From Petunia secreta (lineage: Eukaryota > Streptophyta > Magnoliopsida > Solanales > Solanaceae), in assembly GCA_029990175.1 (NCBI GenBank), contig JARKIP010000065.1, positions 5,584,501-5,648,500 on the forward strand: 64,000 nucleotides of DNA. The letters run 5' to 3'. Position 1 is the stretch's first letter. The number at the start of each line of letters is the position of its first letter. This document shows, piece by piece, positions 33,335-45,942 of this stretch. The notes under the pieces were generated by a model that was given only the letters and a program-made list of their open reading frames with translations, did no database searches and was not told the origin of the DNA. The translations under genes and the position numbers were made by a program.

Positions 33335-35992
33335 AATAGCGATGTTGACATTATTACATGGCATGCTAGATTAGGTCACATTGGGCAAGATCGAATGAAT
33401 AGATTGGCTAAGGAAGGACACTTGAGTTCTTTCTCAAAAGTTGAAATGTCAACTTGTGAATAATGTCTTGCCGAAAAGATTACACGTAAACCTTTTGGGA
33501 AGGCTAAGAGAGCTGACTTCCCATTGCAATTAGTCCATTCAGATATCTGTGGTCCAATGAACGTGAAGGCAAGATCTGGTGCCTTGTATTTCATTACGTT
33601 TATTGATGATTTCATGCGTTTTGGTTATGTTTATTTGATTTCTCACAAATCTGAAGCACTTGAGTGTTTCAAACGATACTTGAATGAAGTTGAGAATCAA
33701 TTAGACAGGAGTATTAAAACTCTAAGAACTGATAGAGGGCGTGAATATCTATCAAGACAATTTATTGACTTGTGTAATGAAAAAGGAATCACCAGACAAT
33801 TAACTATTCCTTATACACCTCAGCAAAATGGTGTAGCAGAAAGGAGGAATAGAACTCTATTGGACATGACAAGGTCAATGATGGCGCAAGCTAATTTACC
33901 TATCTCTTTTTGGGGAGATGCATTATTAACAGCGGCCTATATATTAAATAGAGTGCCTTCTAAGTCAGTTCCTTCCACTCCTTATGAGCTATGGACCGGC
34001 CAGAAACCAAACTTGGATTATTTACGACCTTGGGGTTGTGCTGCATTCATAAAAGATTCTTTTAACAAGTTTGGTAAACTGGGTCCAAAAGGCAAGAAAT
34101 GTATCTTTATAAGATACTCAGAACACTCTAAAGGGTATGTGTTTATTGGTGAATTGGAGGATGGAAGTGTTACTGAAATTGAATCACGAGATGTCACATT
34201 TTTAGAAAATGATTTTCCTAAGAAGGGTGAAGTAAAGGATGGAGAGCTTCTTTATGAAATGTTGAACTCAAATGGTCAGCAAGTGTCTTCTGACACATTT
34301 GATGATCTAATTGATCAAGAATATGGTGTTGATCCGAGTGGGAGCTTTTCAATACAAGATCCTTCTTGTGAATATGAGTTTAAATTAAGAAAGAGTACCA
34401 GGAAAGGTGTACCTAAACGTACTTATGATATAGAGGATTACATTTTCCTGGTATCGGCATCGGAAGTGAATGAACCAAATTCCGTTGTCGAGGCTTTATC
34501 GAGCCCTGAAAAGGATGAGTGGATGAAAGCAATGAAAGAAGAGTTAGAGTCCATGAGAACCAACAAAGTCTGGGACTTAGTTGATCTTCCGCCTGAGCGT
34601 AAAGCAATTAAGAACAAATGGGTTCTGAAAATTAAACGTAAAGCGGATGGATCGATAGAAAGATACAATGCACGACTGGTAGCGAAAGGCTTTACTCAGC
34701 ATGCAGGAATTGATTATGAGGATACTTTTTCGCCAGTTGTGAAGTTTACCTCAATTCGCTTACTTTTAGCTATTGTTGCGCGTTTGGATCTAGAATTACA
34801 CCAAATGGACGTAAAGACAGCTTTTCTCAATGGAGAATTGAACGAGGAGATCTACATGGAACAACCTATAGGTTTCATCGTTAAGGGCCAAGAAAATAAG
34901 GTTTGTAAATTGAAAAGATCTATTTATGGTCTAAAGCAGTCTTCAAGGCAATGGTACTTGAGATTTCATAAAGAAATGATCTCATATGATTTTACTATGT
35001 TTGATGAAGATCATTGCATTTATGTTAAAAGGTCCAATGATATGTTTGTAATTCTTTCTCTTTATGTGGATGATATAAGTCATGGCTTTCAAAGTCATTT
35101 GACATGAAAGATATGGGTGAAGCAAACTATATCCTAGGAGTTAAGATCCAACCGTTCCAAGAAATTATTGAGTCTGTCTCAAGAAACATATATAAAGAAA
35201 ATTTTGGAACGCTTTCGGATGAGTGAGTGCAAACCCATGGATACTCCTATAGCGAAAGGTGAAGCTTTATGTCTTGAAATGTGTCCACAGACGCAAAGAG
35301 AGAAGGATGAAATTTCTCGAGTTCCATACACAAGTGCTATCGGGAGCTTGATGTACGCTATGTTGTGTACTCGCCCTGATATCTGTTATGCAGTAGGTCT
35401 AGTTAGCAGGTATCAATCCAATCCTGGAAGAGATCATTGGAAAGCAGTGAAGCGGATATTTCGATACCTGAAAGGAACTGCAGATTATTCACTATGCTAT
35501 GGTGGATCTGATTTGATGTTGAGAGGTTATACAGATGCTGATTAGGCTGGTGACTTGGATGAACGAAAGTCAACATCTGGATATGCTTTCTTACTAAATG
35601 GTGGGGCCATTTCATGGAAAAGTAAGAAACAAACTTGTATTGCTCTTTCAACTATGGAAGCTGAGTTCGTAGCTTAAACATATGCAGTACAAGAAGCTGT
35701 TTGGTTGAAGAGATTCTTTGAGCATCTAGATATTGCAATGAATTCTCAAGGATCGATAATTTTATATTGTGATAGTCAGGCGGCTATTGATTTTATAAAA
35801 GATCCCAAGCATCATGAAAAGACCAAACACATTGATACCAAGTATAAGTACTTGAGAAACATAGTTGCAAGTGGTGAAGTTCCAATACAATACATGCCTA
35901 CACTGAAAATGGTAGCTGATCCTTTTACAAAGGCGATATCTAGAGACCAGTTTGAGAAACATGTTATGGCTCTAGGTTTGCGTAGGATATGA
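33335..35992 (+). pseudogene. Copia integrase, RT and RNase H, downstream part
   Basis: The frame resumes after the CTAGT duplication with ITWHARLGHIGQDRM. The integrase HHCC finger has a TAA after STCE (about 33462), then CLAEK. The DDE core is readable (HSDICGPM, RTDRGREY, GVAERRNRTLLDM). RT has RLVAKGFTQHAGIDY, MDVKTAFLNGEL and LYVDD. A deletion after DDI at about 35080 removes part of RT and shifts the frame. The sequence resumes as KDMGEANYILGVKI, then another frame (LSQETYIKKILERF). RNase H has a stop after TDAD (35543-35545) and another after EFVA. The C-terminus, LYCDSQAAIDF...MALGLRRI, ends at 35992. Confidence 0.92.
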
Positions 35993-36032
35993 CTAAATTT
36001 ATGTATTATAGAACAATTTGAATGTTATACTC

Positions 36033-36079
<47 letters not shown>

Positions 36080-37104
36080 AGTTTGTATTAAATCTCATGT
36101 GCATGTGATGGAATTTATTTGTGATAAGTGTGTCGAACAAGTCGCGAGATCGGCTCTCTCACACGGGCGATCTACTCTGACGTTGAGGAACGTGCAGAGA
36201 TGAGACCAATTAGAACCTTGAATTGTACAAGGTCATAAATAGTTTAAATGGTCGGTCTTGATTAGAGTTTGGACTTATGGATTCAAACATCCTATATGAC
36301 TTGTTTCGAAAGCCAGATATGAGTTTTTCAGAAGATTGGATTTGAGGATTATTTGAAGAAAAAAAAACTCGGGTTAGACTTTTTAGAAGAGTCTAGACCA
36401 AGATCTGTACGGTGTTTATATATATATTTAGAGATGAGACACAAGCGCCAAATTAGGGAAGAACACTGTAGCACGTGTTTCATACCACGTGTGCTGATCG
36501 ACCAATAGGGTAATGGAAGAATGGATCCCTGCTTCTTCATTGTGTGAGACCCTAAGAAAAATCAATATGATTTTTTCATTGGAATACCCTTTGACCTTTT
36601 ACTGTTTCTTGAAGTACCAATCCGTGTTGCTACTTTAGCATGTTACTAATAGCCACGAGTGATTCGGCAATGCGGTGCATGTCTAGGAAAGCAGCTGATT
36701 TGGGATGAATAGATTCAAGTAGAAAGGGAAGACAATTAAAATAATTTATAACTTAACTTGTATTCACAGGTCGACCATTACATTTACCACGAGGGTTTCA
36801 AGTGTAATTGTGATACAAAGTTAAATAGGAACTCGAGTTCACCTCGTTCGAGGATGAGGGATCGGATAACTAGCTACTGGAGTAGCGTATAAAGTCCGGG
36901 GTATTGCGAGTAATAAGATCCTCATGTTAATAGTGAATCCTTTCCGTATGTGATTGGATTTCTACAAGGAGCCATTGTACAACCTTAATAGGTTTAGCTC
37001 TTGATAATGCTCGCAGGTCGCACGAACTATTTGCCTGTATGAATTAAATGTGTGATTGATTTGGAATGGATTCAGATCCAGCCCATCATGTGCGAAGTGG
37101 GAGA
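35993..37104 (+). other. Copia 3' untranslated interior
   Basis: 1.1 kb between pol and the 3' LTR without a credible gene. It contains a (TA)n tract at 36041-36076 and ends in the polypurine run GAAGTGGGAGA (37094-37104). Confidence 0.8.
36041..36076. repeat. (AT)n microsatellite
   Basis: An uninterrupted run of about 18 AT dinucleotides in the copia 3' interior. Confidence 0.97.
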
Positions 37105-37522
37105 TGTTGGAAATTGGGCTTGGGTCATGGGTCGCACATGTGGACTGACCCGACCCGATTTTGAAGGAAATCAGATAAAAGAAATAAAAGAAAAAAAAAG
37201 AGGATAACTTCTATAAGAAAGTTAATGCACGTATATGTCATGGGGCAGTTTTCTTTTGAACGTGGAACTGCTATTCTCTTCCATTATAAGAGAGAGAGAC
37301 AGGCTATTTCTTCATCATCTGATAAGAAGAAAGAAACAATTTTCTTTCTCTGTTCTTCCATATCAACACACAAACAAGGCACTTAGTTGGTGAAATACAT
37401 ACCTTGTTTCCTAGTGATTCAAGGTTTGACTTGGGGCAATTTCTTGATAGTAGATTTAACTTCCGCTGTGGTGTTAACAGGTACACAACTTTTGTTCCTG
37501 TTACTGTTATTAATTTCTAACA
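37105..37522 (+). repeat. Copia 3' LTR (418 bp)
   Basis: It is paired with 22322-22748. It lacks the expanded GACCC repeat and is followed by the right GAAAT duplication (37523-37527). Confidence 0.95.
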
Positions 37523-37527
37523 GAAAT

Positions 37528-37837
37528 AGCTATGGAGAAAAGAATAGAAGAAAGAAAGCAATACAATTTTAGTAGCTTTAAATTTGTATTGCGCGTTTGG
37601 AATGTTATAAATTTAGTTGATTGTTCCAGTTCTAAAAAAATATAAACTTGTGATAGTTTCCTCTCTTATTAAACTAATGAATCCATTATTAAGTGATAGT
37701 ATTAAGTGATAGTATGTATTTCCTTTTAATTTATTACTACTAAGGTTAAATTGATTGCTCTTATTAAAATGAAAAAAAAAATTGAATTATTGACTTCCAC
37801 TAGCAGCCAATTATCACTTTTTGGCAACTTGCCACTA
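37528..37837 (+). other. Displaced 3' flank of the defensin-like gene
   Basis: When the copia element and one GAAAT are removed, this joins directly to 22321 and forms the original region 23 bp and more after the defensin-like stop codon. It probably held the 3' UTR and polyadenylation site. It has a matching second copy from about 37932. Confidence 0.8.
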
Positions 37838-38400
37838 CTAGTGGAGCTTGTATTAACTTGTGTCAATGTGTTTAGTACCCTACTGCAGGTAGAACGCATC
37901 GTTACACAACGAAAGATACAACGGACATTAGGATAACTATGAAGAAAATAATAGAAGAAAGTAACACAATTTTCTTTAGCTTTAAATTTTTGCACAATTG
38001 GAAGTGATAGAATTAATAGTGTCTTTTAGTTTATAATAAAAATATAGATTTGTTAAAATCATCTCCCTCATCGAACCAATGATTGCAAATATGTTCTTTT
38101 CTTATGTACATTTCTTTCTAACCATTATTATAAAGAAACTGGAACAAAAGATGTATGGAAAAGTTCTGGAGAGCTTATCAATCCCCAATCTTGTCCAAAA
38201 CCAGCTCGTGCTTTCCCTCTTCTTCCTCCTTAATTTTGTTTGTCAAAATCCCATTAGAACAATAAGGAGTGCTAAAACTAACATATTAAGTGATTGTACA
38301 ATTTTTTTATTTAATTTATTACTATTAAGGTTAAATTGTTTGGTCTAATCAAAACAATAAATAATTGAATCACTGACATTCACTAGTCACCAGTGAATGA
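37838..38400 (+). pseudogene. Degenerate tandem copy of the defensin-like exon 2 end and its flank
   Basis: The phrase GTGGAGCTTGTATTAACTTGTGTCAATGTG (about 37840-37869) followed by TACCCTACTGCAGG matches exon 2 of the defensin-like gene at about 22222-22275, with small deletions. It then continues into a copy of the gene's 3' flank: TAATAGAAGAAAG near 37945 corresponds to 37540, and a ACTATTAAGGTTAAATTG block near 38320 corresponds to 37733. The copy has about 180 bp of extra sequence at 38100-38280. No open frame remains. Confidence 0.7.
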
Positions 38401-38669
38401 AAATTGGTGTCCTTTAGTTGATTCTAGATTCAATCCACTCTAGTCGATTGACTGAGAAATAAGCTTCTTTTTTTTCTTTTTCTTTTTTTTGTAATTGAGA
38501 AATAAGTTATCCAGTGATTACAGCGATACAATTATAATACAAAAATTTAAAGATATAATATAAAACAAAAGCAAGCGTACCCTTTTGTTATTTTTTCTCA
38601 GGATTAGTGATCTGAGAATTGTTATCCCATGTAGAGAGGTATGAAAGTAAATAATTCTAACGACAAAAG

Positions 38670-38895
38670 TAGCTGAGTTGATCAGCAAGTGATTTTTCAC
38701 ATAGAAGACTTGGGATCAAATCCCCTTGCCAGCCTTCTTAGTTTGAGCCTGCAGCCTTCTTAGTTTGAGCATGTCGCATGGGGCTTGCCTAGTGTGTTTT
38801 ATCTCTCCTATGTAGTCTACAGGCTATTGCATCAGGAATGGGATTACCCACAGCGCACCCAGAGTAACAGCTGCGAGTTTCCTTGCCATATAGAA
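38670..38895 (+). mobile_element. tRNA-derived SINE
   Basis: A box A-like TAGCTGAGTTGATC (38670) and a box B-like GGGATCAAATCC (38712-38723) sit 30-40 bp apart, as in a pol III promoter. They are followed by a body with GGGGCTTGCCTAGTG, GGGATTACCCACAGCGCACCC and a CTGCGAGTTTCC end with A-rich DNA after it. The body resembles a SINE family I remember from Solanaceae genomes. About 23 bp (CAGCCTTCTTAGTTTGAGC) are tandemly repeated inside. Subfamily not assigned. Confidence 0.65.
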
Positions 38896-40004
38896 AAACA
38901 AGTAGCAAACAATTGTGGTATAAACTGTACCAAAGGTAGGATAAGATAATCTCACAATTTATTCTAGATTATAATCTCGTATCTCTCATACCAACGACTA
39001 TATGGGCGGCCTCTCAGATCTAAACTATCAATAGCCATAACTTATCTTTCCATGCATCAGCAGGATCCATTCTAGCTTGTTGTGATAGCCTTCCGAGAAG
39101 TGAAGTTCTTTAAAACGACTATCCATTTGCTACTCGAAAGTTGAAATAGTAAATCAACAATAATTCGTTGCGTTAGGAGAATTCATGACATTCATAGACC
39201 GATGATAAATGCCCATATTTCGTAGATAATATAATAGCAACATTTTAAATTGTGCATCTTGAGATGGAAAAAATGATGCTAGAGAAAGAACCAAACTCAA
39301 TTGAAACTGCATTAGCCATAAAGGTATTTATTTCTTTCATCTGAATCGACTGGTTGTTTCAAGTAAATGAGTAATTTTAAACATCATATTAGTTCTGTAC
39401 TGAACTTAGCTTCTCTGATAAAACAACTAATCCCAGCATGACCAGAATAGGGAATTTCAACTATTTCGGGGACATTTATAGTGTCCATGCTCTGGCACAT
39501 TGTGTCACACATCTTTTGAGCAATTCTCTTAAACGTAACATCTTTTTCTCCTACAATGAACTGAAGAATTACACATTAGTACATTCAGATCTTTTCATAA
39601 TGACCTGTTACACCAGAAAACAACAACAATAGAAAGTTCGACTAGGAAAGAAAAGAAAAAAAATAGAAGGAAGAAGCATCAACACATTCCGGAAGAAGCA
39701 TCAGCACGTCATATAGGTCACATCTTAACGTGCCGTAACATTTGAATGGTCCAAAAGATCTGTTAACATAGCAAAAGATCTTAATGACTTGGACAATTCA
39801 AAATCGAAAGATGCCAAGCCTCAATCTCTGCAATTTTGATGCCAAAACCAAAATCCAAATCGAAATTATCATTTTGACCATTTTCTCAAAAACGGCTAAT
39901 CTAAAACATTCAATAGTTTTTTCCAATTTTGCGCTTGCTCGCTCACAATTCTTACAAAAAGGCAAGTGTCAACAACTATGTCCAAGCATTTAAGAAGACA
40001 ATAA
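38896..40004. other. Intergenic DNA, nothing recognised
   Basis: AT-rich, with only short ORFs of no recognisable family. A short duplicated phrase (GGAAGAAGCATCA) occurs near 39668 and 39690. Confidence 0.6.
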
Positions 40005-40182
40005 CAAATGACTGCTTTTTTTTTTGTTGGTAATTATAGTTTTATTAATCACCAAAATGAGCCATTACAAAACCACAGCTCGCTTACAACTCAGCAAAGC
40101 TGTCTTAAAAACTAACACATTAACACGAACTAATCTACCTAGTCTAATTAATACATCAGTAAAACATAAACTAGAACACAGA

Positions 40183-43100
40183 CTAGAAGCTATATTGATC
40201 AAGTAATTGAGCTTTCTTCCCAGTTGCTCTAGCCCAATATACTACTGCTACACTCTTTGCTACACTATCAACTTCTCGCTCAATGTTCTCAAATATTCTC
40301 AAGTTTCTCTCTATCCAGATTGCATTGATCATTTCTGCATAAGCCATTCTGAACACCAGAGCTCTTGGAGATTTCCCTTTAGCATTCTTCACAACCCAGT
40401 TTTGTGTTGTTCCCAGTTTTGTAGATAATATTTCTATCATTGCAGCCATGCACCAATTCTGTTCCATAATGCCTTGGCATACCTGCACTCAACAAATAAA
40501 AGATCCCTTGTCTCATCAGCATTCTTGCATAAGTTGCACTGTCTATCAGCATTCATTCCCCATTTGATCATCCTATCAGCAGTGAGAAGCTTTCCCTGAA
40601 GACATAACCACATTATGAACCTTGCTTTTGACCTTGTCTCATTTTAAAACATGAGGCACTTCAACTCCACCTTACTATAGTCTCCTCAGAGCCGGTAATA
40701 TATTTGCCTAATTATGCTCTTATTTTTCTTGAAACCTGCTTGCCCAACAACATAATCTTTTCCTGCTTCCAGAATCTTTCTCACCATCCATGATGCTTGA
40801 TTAGGCACTTTAAACTTATCCAATGCATGGTTCTTTATGTGGTATTCATGGATCCATTTGATCCATAGCTTGTCCTATTTTAAGCTAAGTTCCAGCATTG
40901 TTTAGCTATAGCTGCTCTACTCCATAGTCTCAAGTTAGTCAAGTTTATGCCTCCAGTTGCTCTTGGTGTACATATCTTGTCCCAAGCTATTAGACTCCTT
41001 CTGGTGATTGAGGTTGCTCTTGACCATATGTAGCTCCTACAGTAGGCTTCAATCAATTTGATCACTTTCACTGGAAACACAAATAGTTGTGCCCAATAAG
41101 CTTGTATGCCAAATAACACTGTTTGCACTAATTGGATCTTGCTTGCATATGATAGCTTTTTTGCTGTCCAGGATGAAATTCTAGCCACTATCTTGTTGAT
41201 AAGTGGCTCTATTGCACCATGGTGAGCTTCATAGTTGATAGTGGGATGCCAAGAAACTTAAAAGGAAACTCACCCTCTATAAAATCCAGGATCTGAAGAA
41301 TTCTCACCCTTTCTGCTTTCTTAACTCCTCCAAAGTATATAAAACTTTTTTCCAGGTTTGCTTGTAGTCCAGAAGCTTTGTAGAACGAAAAGAAACCACT
41401 GTAAAGTCTAGATACTGCTACACTATCTCCTCTAGCAAACAACAGTAAGTCATGTGCAAAACTTAGATGAGTAATGCCAAGTTTTGCACATCTAGGATGA
41501 CTTTTAAACTGCTTGTCTTCTCTCAACTTGTGTAGTATTCTGCTCAAATATTCTATTGCAAATGCAAACAAGAATGGTGATATAGGATCACGTTGCCTTA
41601 ATTCTCTGGCAGCTTCAAAAGGTACAGTAGGTTCTCTATTTACTAAGATAGTGTAACTCACTATTTTAATACATTGCATCACCCACCCAATGAACTTTGA
41701 TGGAAATTTGAGCTCCTCCATAACCTGGAATAAGTACACCCATTCCACTGAGTCATAAGTCTTTTGCATGTCAACATTTATCATACACCTTGATGATATA
41801 TGCTTCGTTGTATAGGATTTCACCAACTCATAGGCAAGTATCACATTATCTCTTATCTTTCTGCCTGGGAGAAAGCTAGATTAAGTCTCATTGATAATGG
41901 AGGCTATTACTTATTGTATCCTATCTGCAAGCACTTTGAAAATAAGCTTATATAACACAGTGCAGCAGGATATAGGCCTAAAGTCCTTGACGGTTTCAGC
42001 ACACAGTCTTTGGTAGCAGAGTTATAAATGTACAATTTATAGCCTTATTCATCCTCCCTATTACAAAAAACTGTTTTACAGCTCTCAGCACCTCATCCTT
42101 GATCACAAGCCATGCTTTCCTTAAAAAAAACAACATTATACCCATCAATACCAGGGGATTTATCATCCCCAATAGCAGCTAGTCCCTCTTGAATTTCAGC
42201 ATCAGCCACATCTGCACATAGTGGGAGCTGCTGCTCATGATTCAAAGTTGGCCCATGTTTCATAACTTCCCTGTCAACAACTGGTAAACAAGTGGCAGCT
42301 GACCCCATCAATGATCTATAAAATTGAACAATTTAATAGCCTCAGGATCTGCAAGCTTCTACCTATTCAGAGCTGTGAGTTCATCAATCTGCTTCCTATG
42401 CTTCCTTTCTTGAATGAGACCTGTGAAATACTTAGTGTTTGAGTCACCAAGCTTAATCCACTTGCTCCTTGCCTTCTGTTGCATGGCACTTTCTTCCATT
42501 AGGCTCCATTTCTCCAGTTGTAAAAGTGTATTTTTCTCCTGTTCATGTAAGCCAACAGAGTATTGGTGTTCTATTGCTCCTTGATTGCTTTCAATTCCTC
42601 TCTTTCCTTTGCTATTTTCTCAGTGATGCCCTTGCACTCTTCTCTGTTTAGTTTTCTGAAATTTCCCTTAAGCTTTTTCATGTTCTTCCATATATTTGTC
42701 ATTATGTCTTGATCTAGCCTCTACATCCAGCCTCCTTTCACTATGTCTAAAAAAGACTCATGCTCAGCCCATGTATTGAAGAACCTAAAAGGAACTTTAA
42801 TACATTTGCTAGTCAGCTGCACAGTCAACAAAATTGGAGCATGATCAGATATATAGGGTATATTATACTCCAATGTTAGGTGTCCCCATTTCATCATCCC
42901 CAAAAGCTCTATCAATCCTTCTATGGATTCTATCATCTCCACTTTGATTGTTAGTCCATGTATAAAATTTTCCTTTCCAAATCAGCTCACACAGGAATAG
43001 TCGTTGCACATAAGCACTGAATTCTCTTATTTCTGCACTAGTCACAGGATTGCCATGAAGCATGTCTTGTGGAGATAATATTGCATTAAAGTCTCCACAA

Positions 43101-43508
43101 ACAAGTCATGGCCTGGTCAGTTTTCAACTTATAATTTGAAGCTGATCCCTAAGCGCTCTTCTTTGCTCAGCTGTATTGTAACCATAGATCACAGTTACCT
43201 CAAATTATGTCCCATCACTCTTGATTTGAATCTGACAGTAAATCAGCTGTTCATGCTTGATTATTCCTTGCACTTTATACACTTTATCATCTCATATGCA
43301 CCATATTCTCCATTCATAGCACTCCCATAATTATGCTCACACTAGTACCAGGCGCCACTCTTCTTAATATTCTAAGAGCTTTATGCTCTTTAACTCTTAT
43401 TTCAACTAAGCCAACAAATTTAATATGCTTTGTTTTAATATAGTTCTTGAGCTCCTTTTGCTTGTACCTCTTATTGAGGCCCCTGTTATTCCAGAATAAC
43501 CGAGTCAT
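40183..43508 (-). pseudogene. LINE ORF2: endonuclease and reverse transcriptase
   Basis: ORF2 likely starts at 43508 (MTRLFWNNRGLNK), a typical plant L1 endonuclease N-terminus. Endonuclease pieces continue at 43063-42721 (WTNNQSGDDRIHRRIDRAFGD). RT pieces follow: IGDDKSPGIDGYNVVFFK (about 42160), MINVDMQKTYDSVEWVYLFQVM, RELRQRDPISPFLF and LSFAHDLLLFARGDS (41844-41209). The catalytic F-A-D-D is F-A-H-D, an inactivating change. Thumb and zf-RVT-like parts lie at 41188-40490 (SYASKIQLVQTVLFGIQAYW) and the C-terminus at 40488-40183. Multiple frame changes separate the pieces. Confidence 0.88.
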
Positions 43509-45048
43509 TGGGTTAGTGAAAGAAGTCCCCCTATCATGAGGGATATCCTTTTCACTCACAGATTCATTGATTCTCAAGAAAGTAAAGCAATTTCTGGTTC
43601 TAATGTTATTCAAATCTGGATATTCTTCCAGATTAAACTCAGGTGTGGTGCTAACTTCTTTGCCTTTAGTACTCCCTTGCTTCCCGTGCACACTTGTTGA
43701 TCTATTTAAGATAGTGACATGTCCAACCTCTGGTGATTTCTTTGCTGAGTCAGTAGCATGAGGACTGACTACATTCACCACATGTTCTGACTTCTTGTTA
43801 GCACCCTGCACTCCTTCTTCTTGGATTTGTGGCTTTGCAGTTTCCACACCCTGCTTCCCTTGCTACTCATTGGTGTTGTTCACATGTCCCTTATACTGCT
43901 ACTATTGTACAGGCCCTTCTTCTCTCTTTTAGTTGTATGTAAGGCTCCTCTCTATGTTGTGGTGGCCCTGCTTGTGCTTGCTGTTGCATACAATTGTACC
44001 CAACTTTCATACATTTTCAACAAAAATTAGGTCTCCATTCATAGTGCACTAGTTGTATATACTCCTTTCCATTAGGATCCAGTATAATCACCTCTTAAAC
44101 AAAAAGTTTAGTCACATTTACTTCAAGCAACATCCTTGCATAAGGTATCATACTTTGCTTGGCTGTGCACTCATCAACATACATGGGGGTACCAATTGCA
44201 CTCCTCATTATGCTAAGTGAGTCACAGCTCCAGTAACTCATAGGCAATTTGGGGAAGTTGATTTATAAAGGGATGTCTACAGGATACTCATAATTGAATT
44301 CAAATTCAGGGGTCCAAGGCTTCATTATCATAGGCCTATTACCAATTGTGTATGGTCCAACATAGAGAATTTCATACATATCCTGCTCAGTTTGAAACTT
44401 AATCACATAATAGCCCTCAGTATATACGAAAACTTCTGGTGGAGCTACCATTGACCAATTCTGTGCAATATACCTCAACATATAGTTATAGCCTGGTGTT
44501 TTCCCAATTACATATGCAATTAAAGCTATGTTCTATTTTTCATTCTCCTGTGCTACTTCATGTGGGTCCAATTGCACTTTTATTTTCCCATCTACTATTT
44601 CTGGTGGAATATATTTCAAATTAAGGCCGTTTTTTGAGTTTCTACTACCTGAAAATAGGTTTGTCCATGGTGATTCTGGTAACTCAGCTAGCTCTCCTTG
44701 TGCGCCATTTAGTTGTTCTCCTTGTGTGATTCTTAGTTGGTCTTGTTGAATTTTATTCACAGATCTATGCTCTTGACTCTGCTTCGATGATTCCAGCTGC
44801 ACTTTCTCAGTTACTCCTTCTTCCTTCCTCAGAACTTCACTAAGCTGAAGCTTCTTAGAGTCTCCACTGGATTCTTTTGATGAACTCGCTCCAACTGAAT
44901 AGCTAAGCTGCTGGGTAGGAGTCACCTCGATTGGATCTGTATCCTCATCTAGCTCATGAGATCTAGTTCTTATGGAGCTCCCTAGTGTTGTTAGTGTGAT
45001 TTTCGGCGGTCTTCCACCTCCGCGGCCTCTGCCTCGTCCTTTTCCCAT
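43509..45048 (-). pseudogene. LINE ORF1 with DUF4283 segment
   Basis: The first ATG is at 45048 (MGKGRGRGRGGGRPPK), giving a Gly/Arg/Lys-rich nucleic-acid-binding start. A DUF4283-type segment, as in plant L1 ORF1 proteins, reads at 44481-44263 (VYTEGYYVIKFQTEQDM, NRPMIMKPWTPEF). The C-terminal part (43847-43509) is Ser/Thr/Lys-rich and runs in frame into the endonuclease start. Stops break it between 44260 and 43850. Confidence 0.8.
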
Positions 45049-45102
45049 TTTCAGTCGCAATGGCGTACATTAGCGTAACATACGCCAATAGCAAAGGACT
45101 GC

Positions 45103-45942
45103 TAATCTTATTTATTTAACTTCTAAAGTATCTAGGGAAGAACATACTTATTAAATGAATCCCACAAGTTTAAACAAAATTAATCAAGTCATCCCCTTCT
45201 TTACCAATACTCATTGAGTAGAAAGCATCCAAATTTTACTTCTACAGACCATTATTGCTTAGCACTCTTAGATGCTATTTTTTAAGTTCTACTTCTTCAG
45301 TTACTAACAAGATACCAATAACACACATACGCACGTGCGCGTATAGGAGACCAAAATAAGGATGGGCTTTGAAGAAGAAAAAATGCACAAAGTTTGTACC
45401 TGATGATAGATAATGTCTCAGGCAGAATTTTTTTGTAAATGAGAATTAGACATTTCATCATCACACAGAAGAATAGCTTAACTGAAAACAAATATTTCAC
45501 CCTAGAAAAATTATATGAGCCCTTCTAGCCTCTTAACAAATGAAATTTGCAAATTTGAAAACTAGAAGCAAGCCCAAAAAGTTAAGGAAAACATAAAAAG
45601 GAAAATTAGTCTAATTTGGGCTTAACCCGTAGTTTCCGAATCAACGTAATAATCTATATAACTCCATCTTATGATTTGGTGTAAATAATTTTGATAAAAA
45701 AAATAAATTACATGCCATAGAAATGGAGATGCAGTACATCAAATGATCAATTCACCATTGCAAACACTTCTCCAAAAGGATGGAGTTTTAAGCTTCTTTT
45801 TTTTTCATTTTGTTTTATGAACTGATTTTCTATATGACTGACATGAGAACTTGTTCGATATTATGGAGGTCCAGTAAATGCTATACCAAATCTCTTCAAT
45901 ATTTTTTTCTTTTCCACAACTGAATCAGGGGCGGCTCAAAAG
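45103..45942. other. AT-rich intergenic DNA between LINE and EA
   Basis: No coding sequence or recognisable repeat was seen. It is the right flank of the LINE and the left flank of EA. Confidence 0.6.

Larger units (their letters stand above)
22322..37522 (+). mobile_element. Ty1/copia LTR retrotransposon, split by E3
   Basis: LTRs at 22322-22748 and 37105-37522 have TGTTGG...TAACA ends and are flanked by perfect GAAAT duplications (22317-22321 and 37523-37527). A PBS-like TGGTATCAAGAGC is at 22751-22763 and a polypurine run at 37094-37104. Domain order is gag, protease, integrase, RT, RNase H, which defines copia. Excluding E3 and its duplication, the element is about 7.66 kb. The LTRs differ at roughly a dozen sites plus a CCCGACCCGA expansion in the 5' copy, so it is older than E3. 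Clade not assigned. Confidence 0.93.
40016..45091 (-). mobile_element. L1-type LINE, broken
   Basis: The minus strand has ORF1, then endonuclease, RT and a C-terminal zinc/linker region. It ends in a poly(A) (plus-strand T run at 40016-40025). Near-perfect duplications CAAATGACTGC (40005-40015) and CAAAGGACTGC (45092-45102) flank it, matching at 10 of 11 bases. Both termini are thus defined and the copy appears near full length. Many stops and frameshifts show it is old. Confidence 0.9.
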
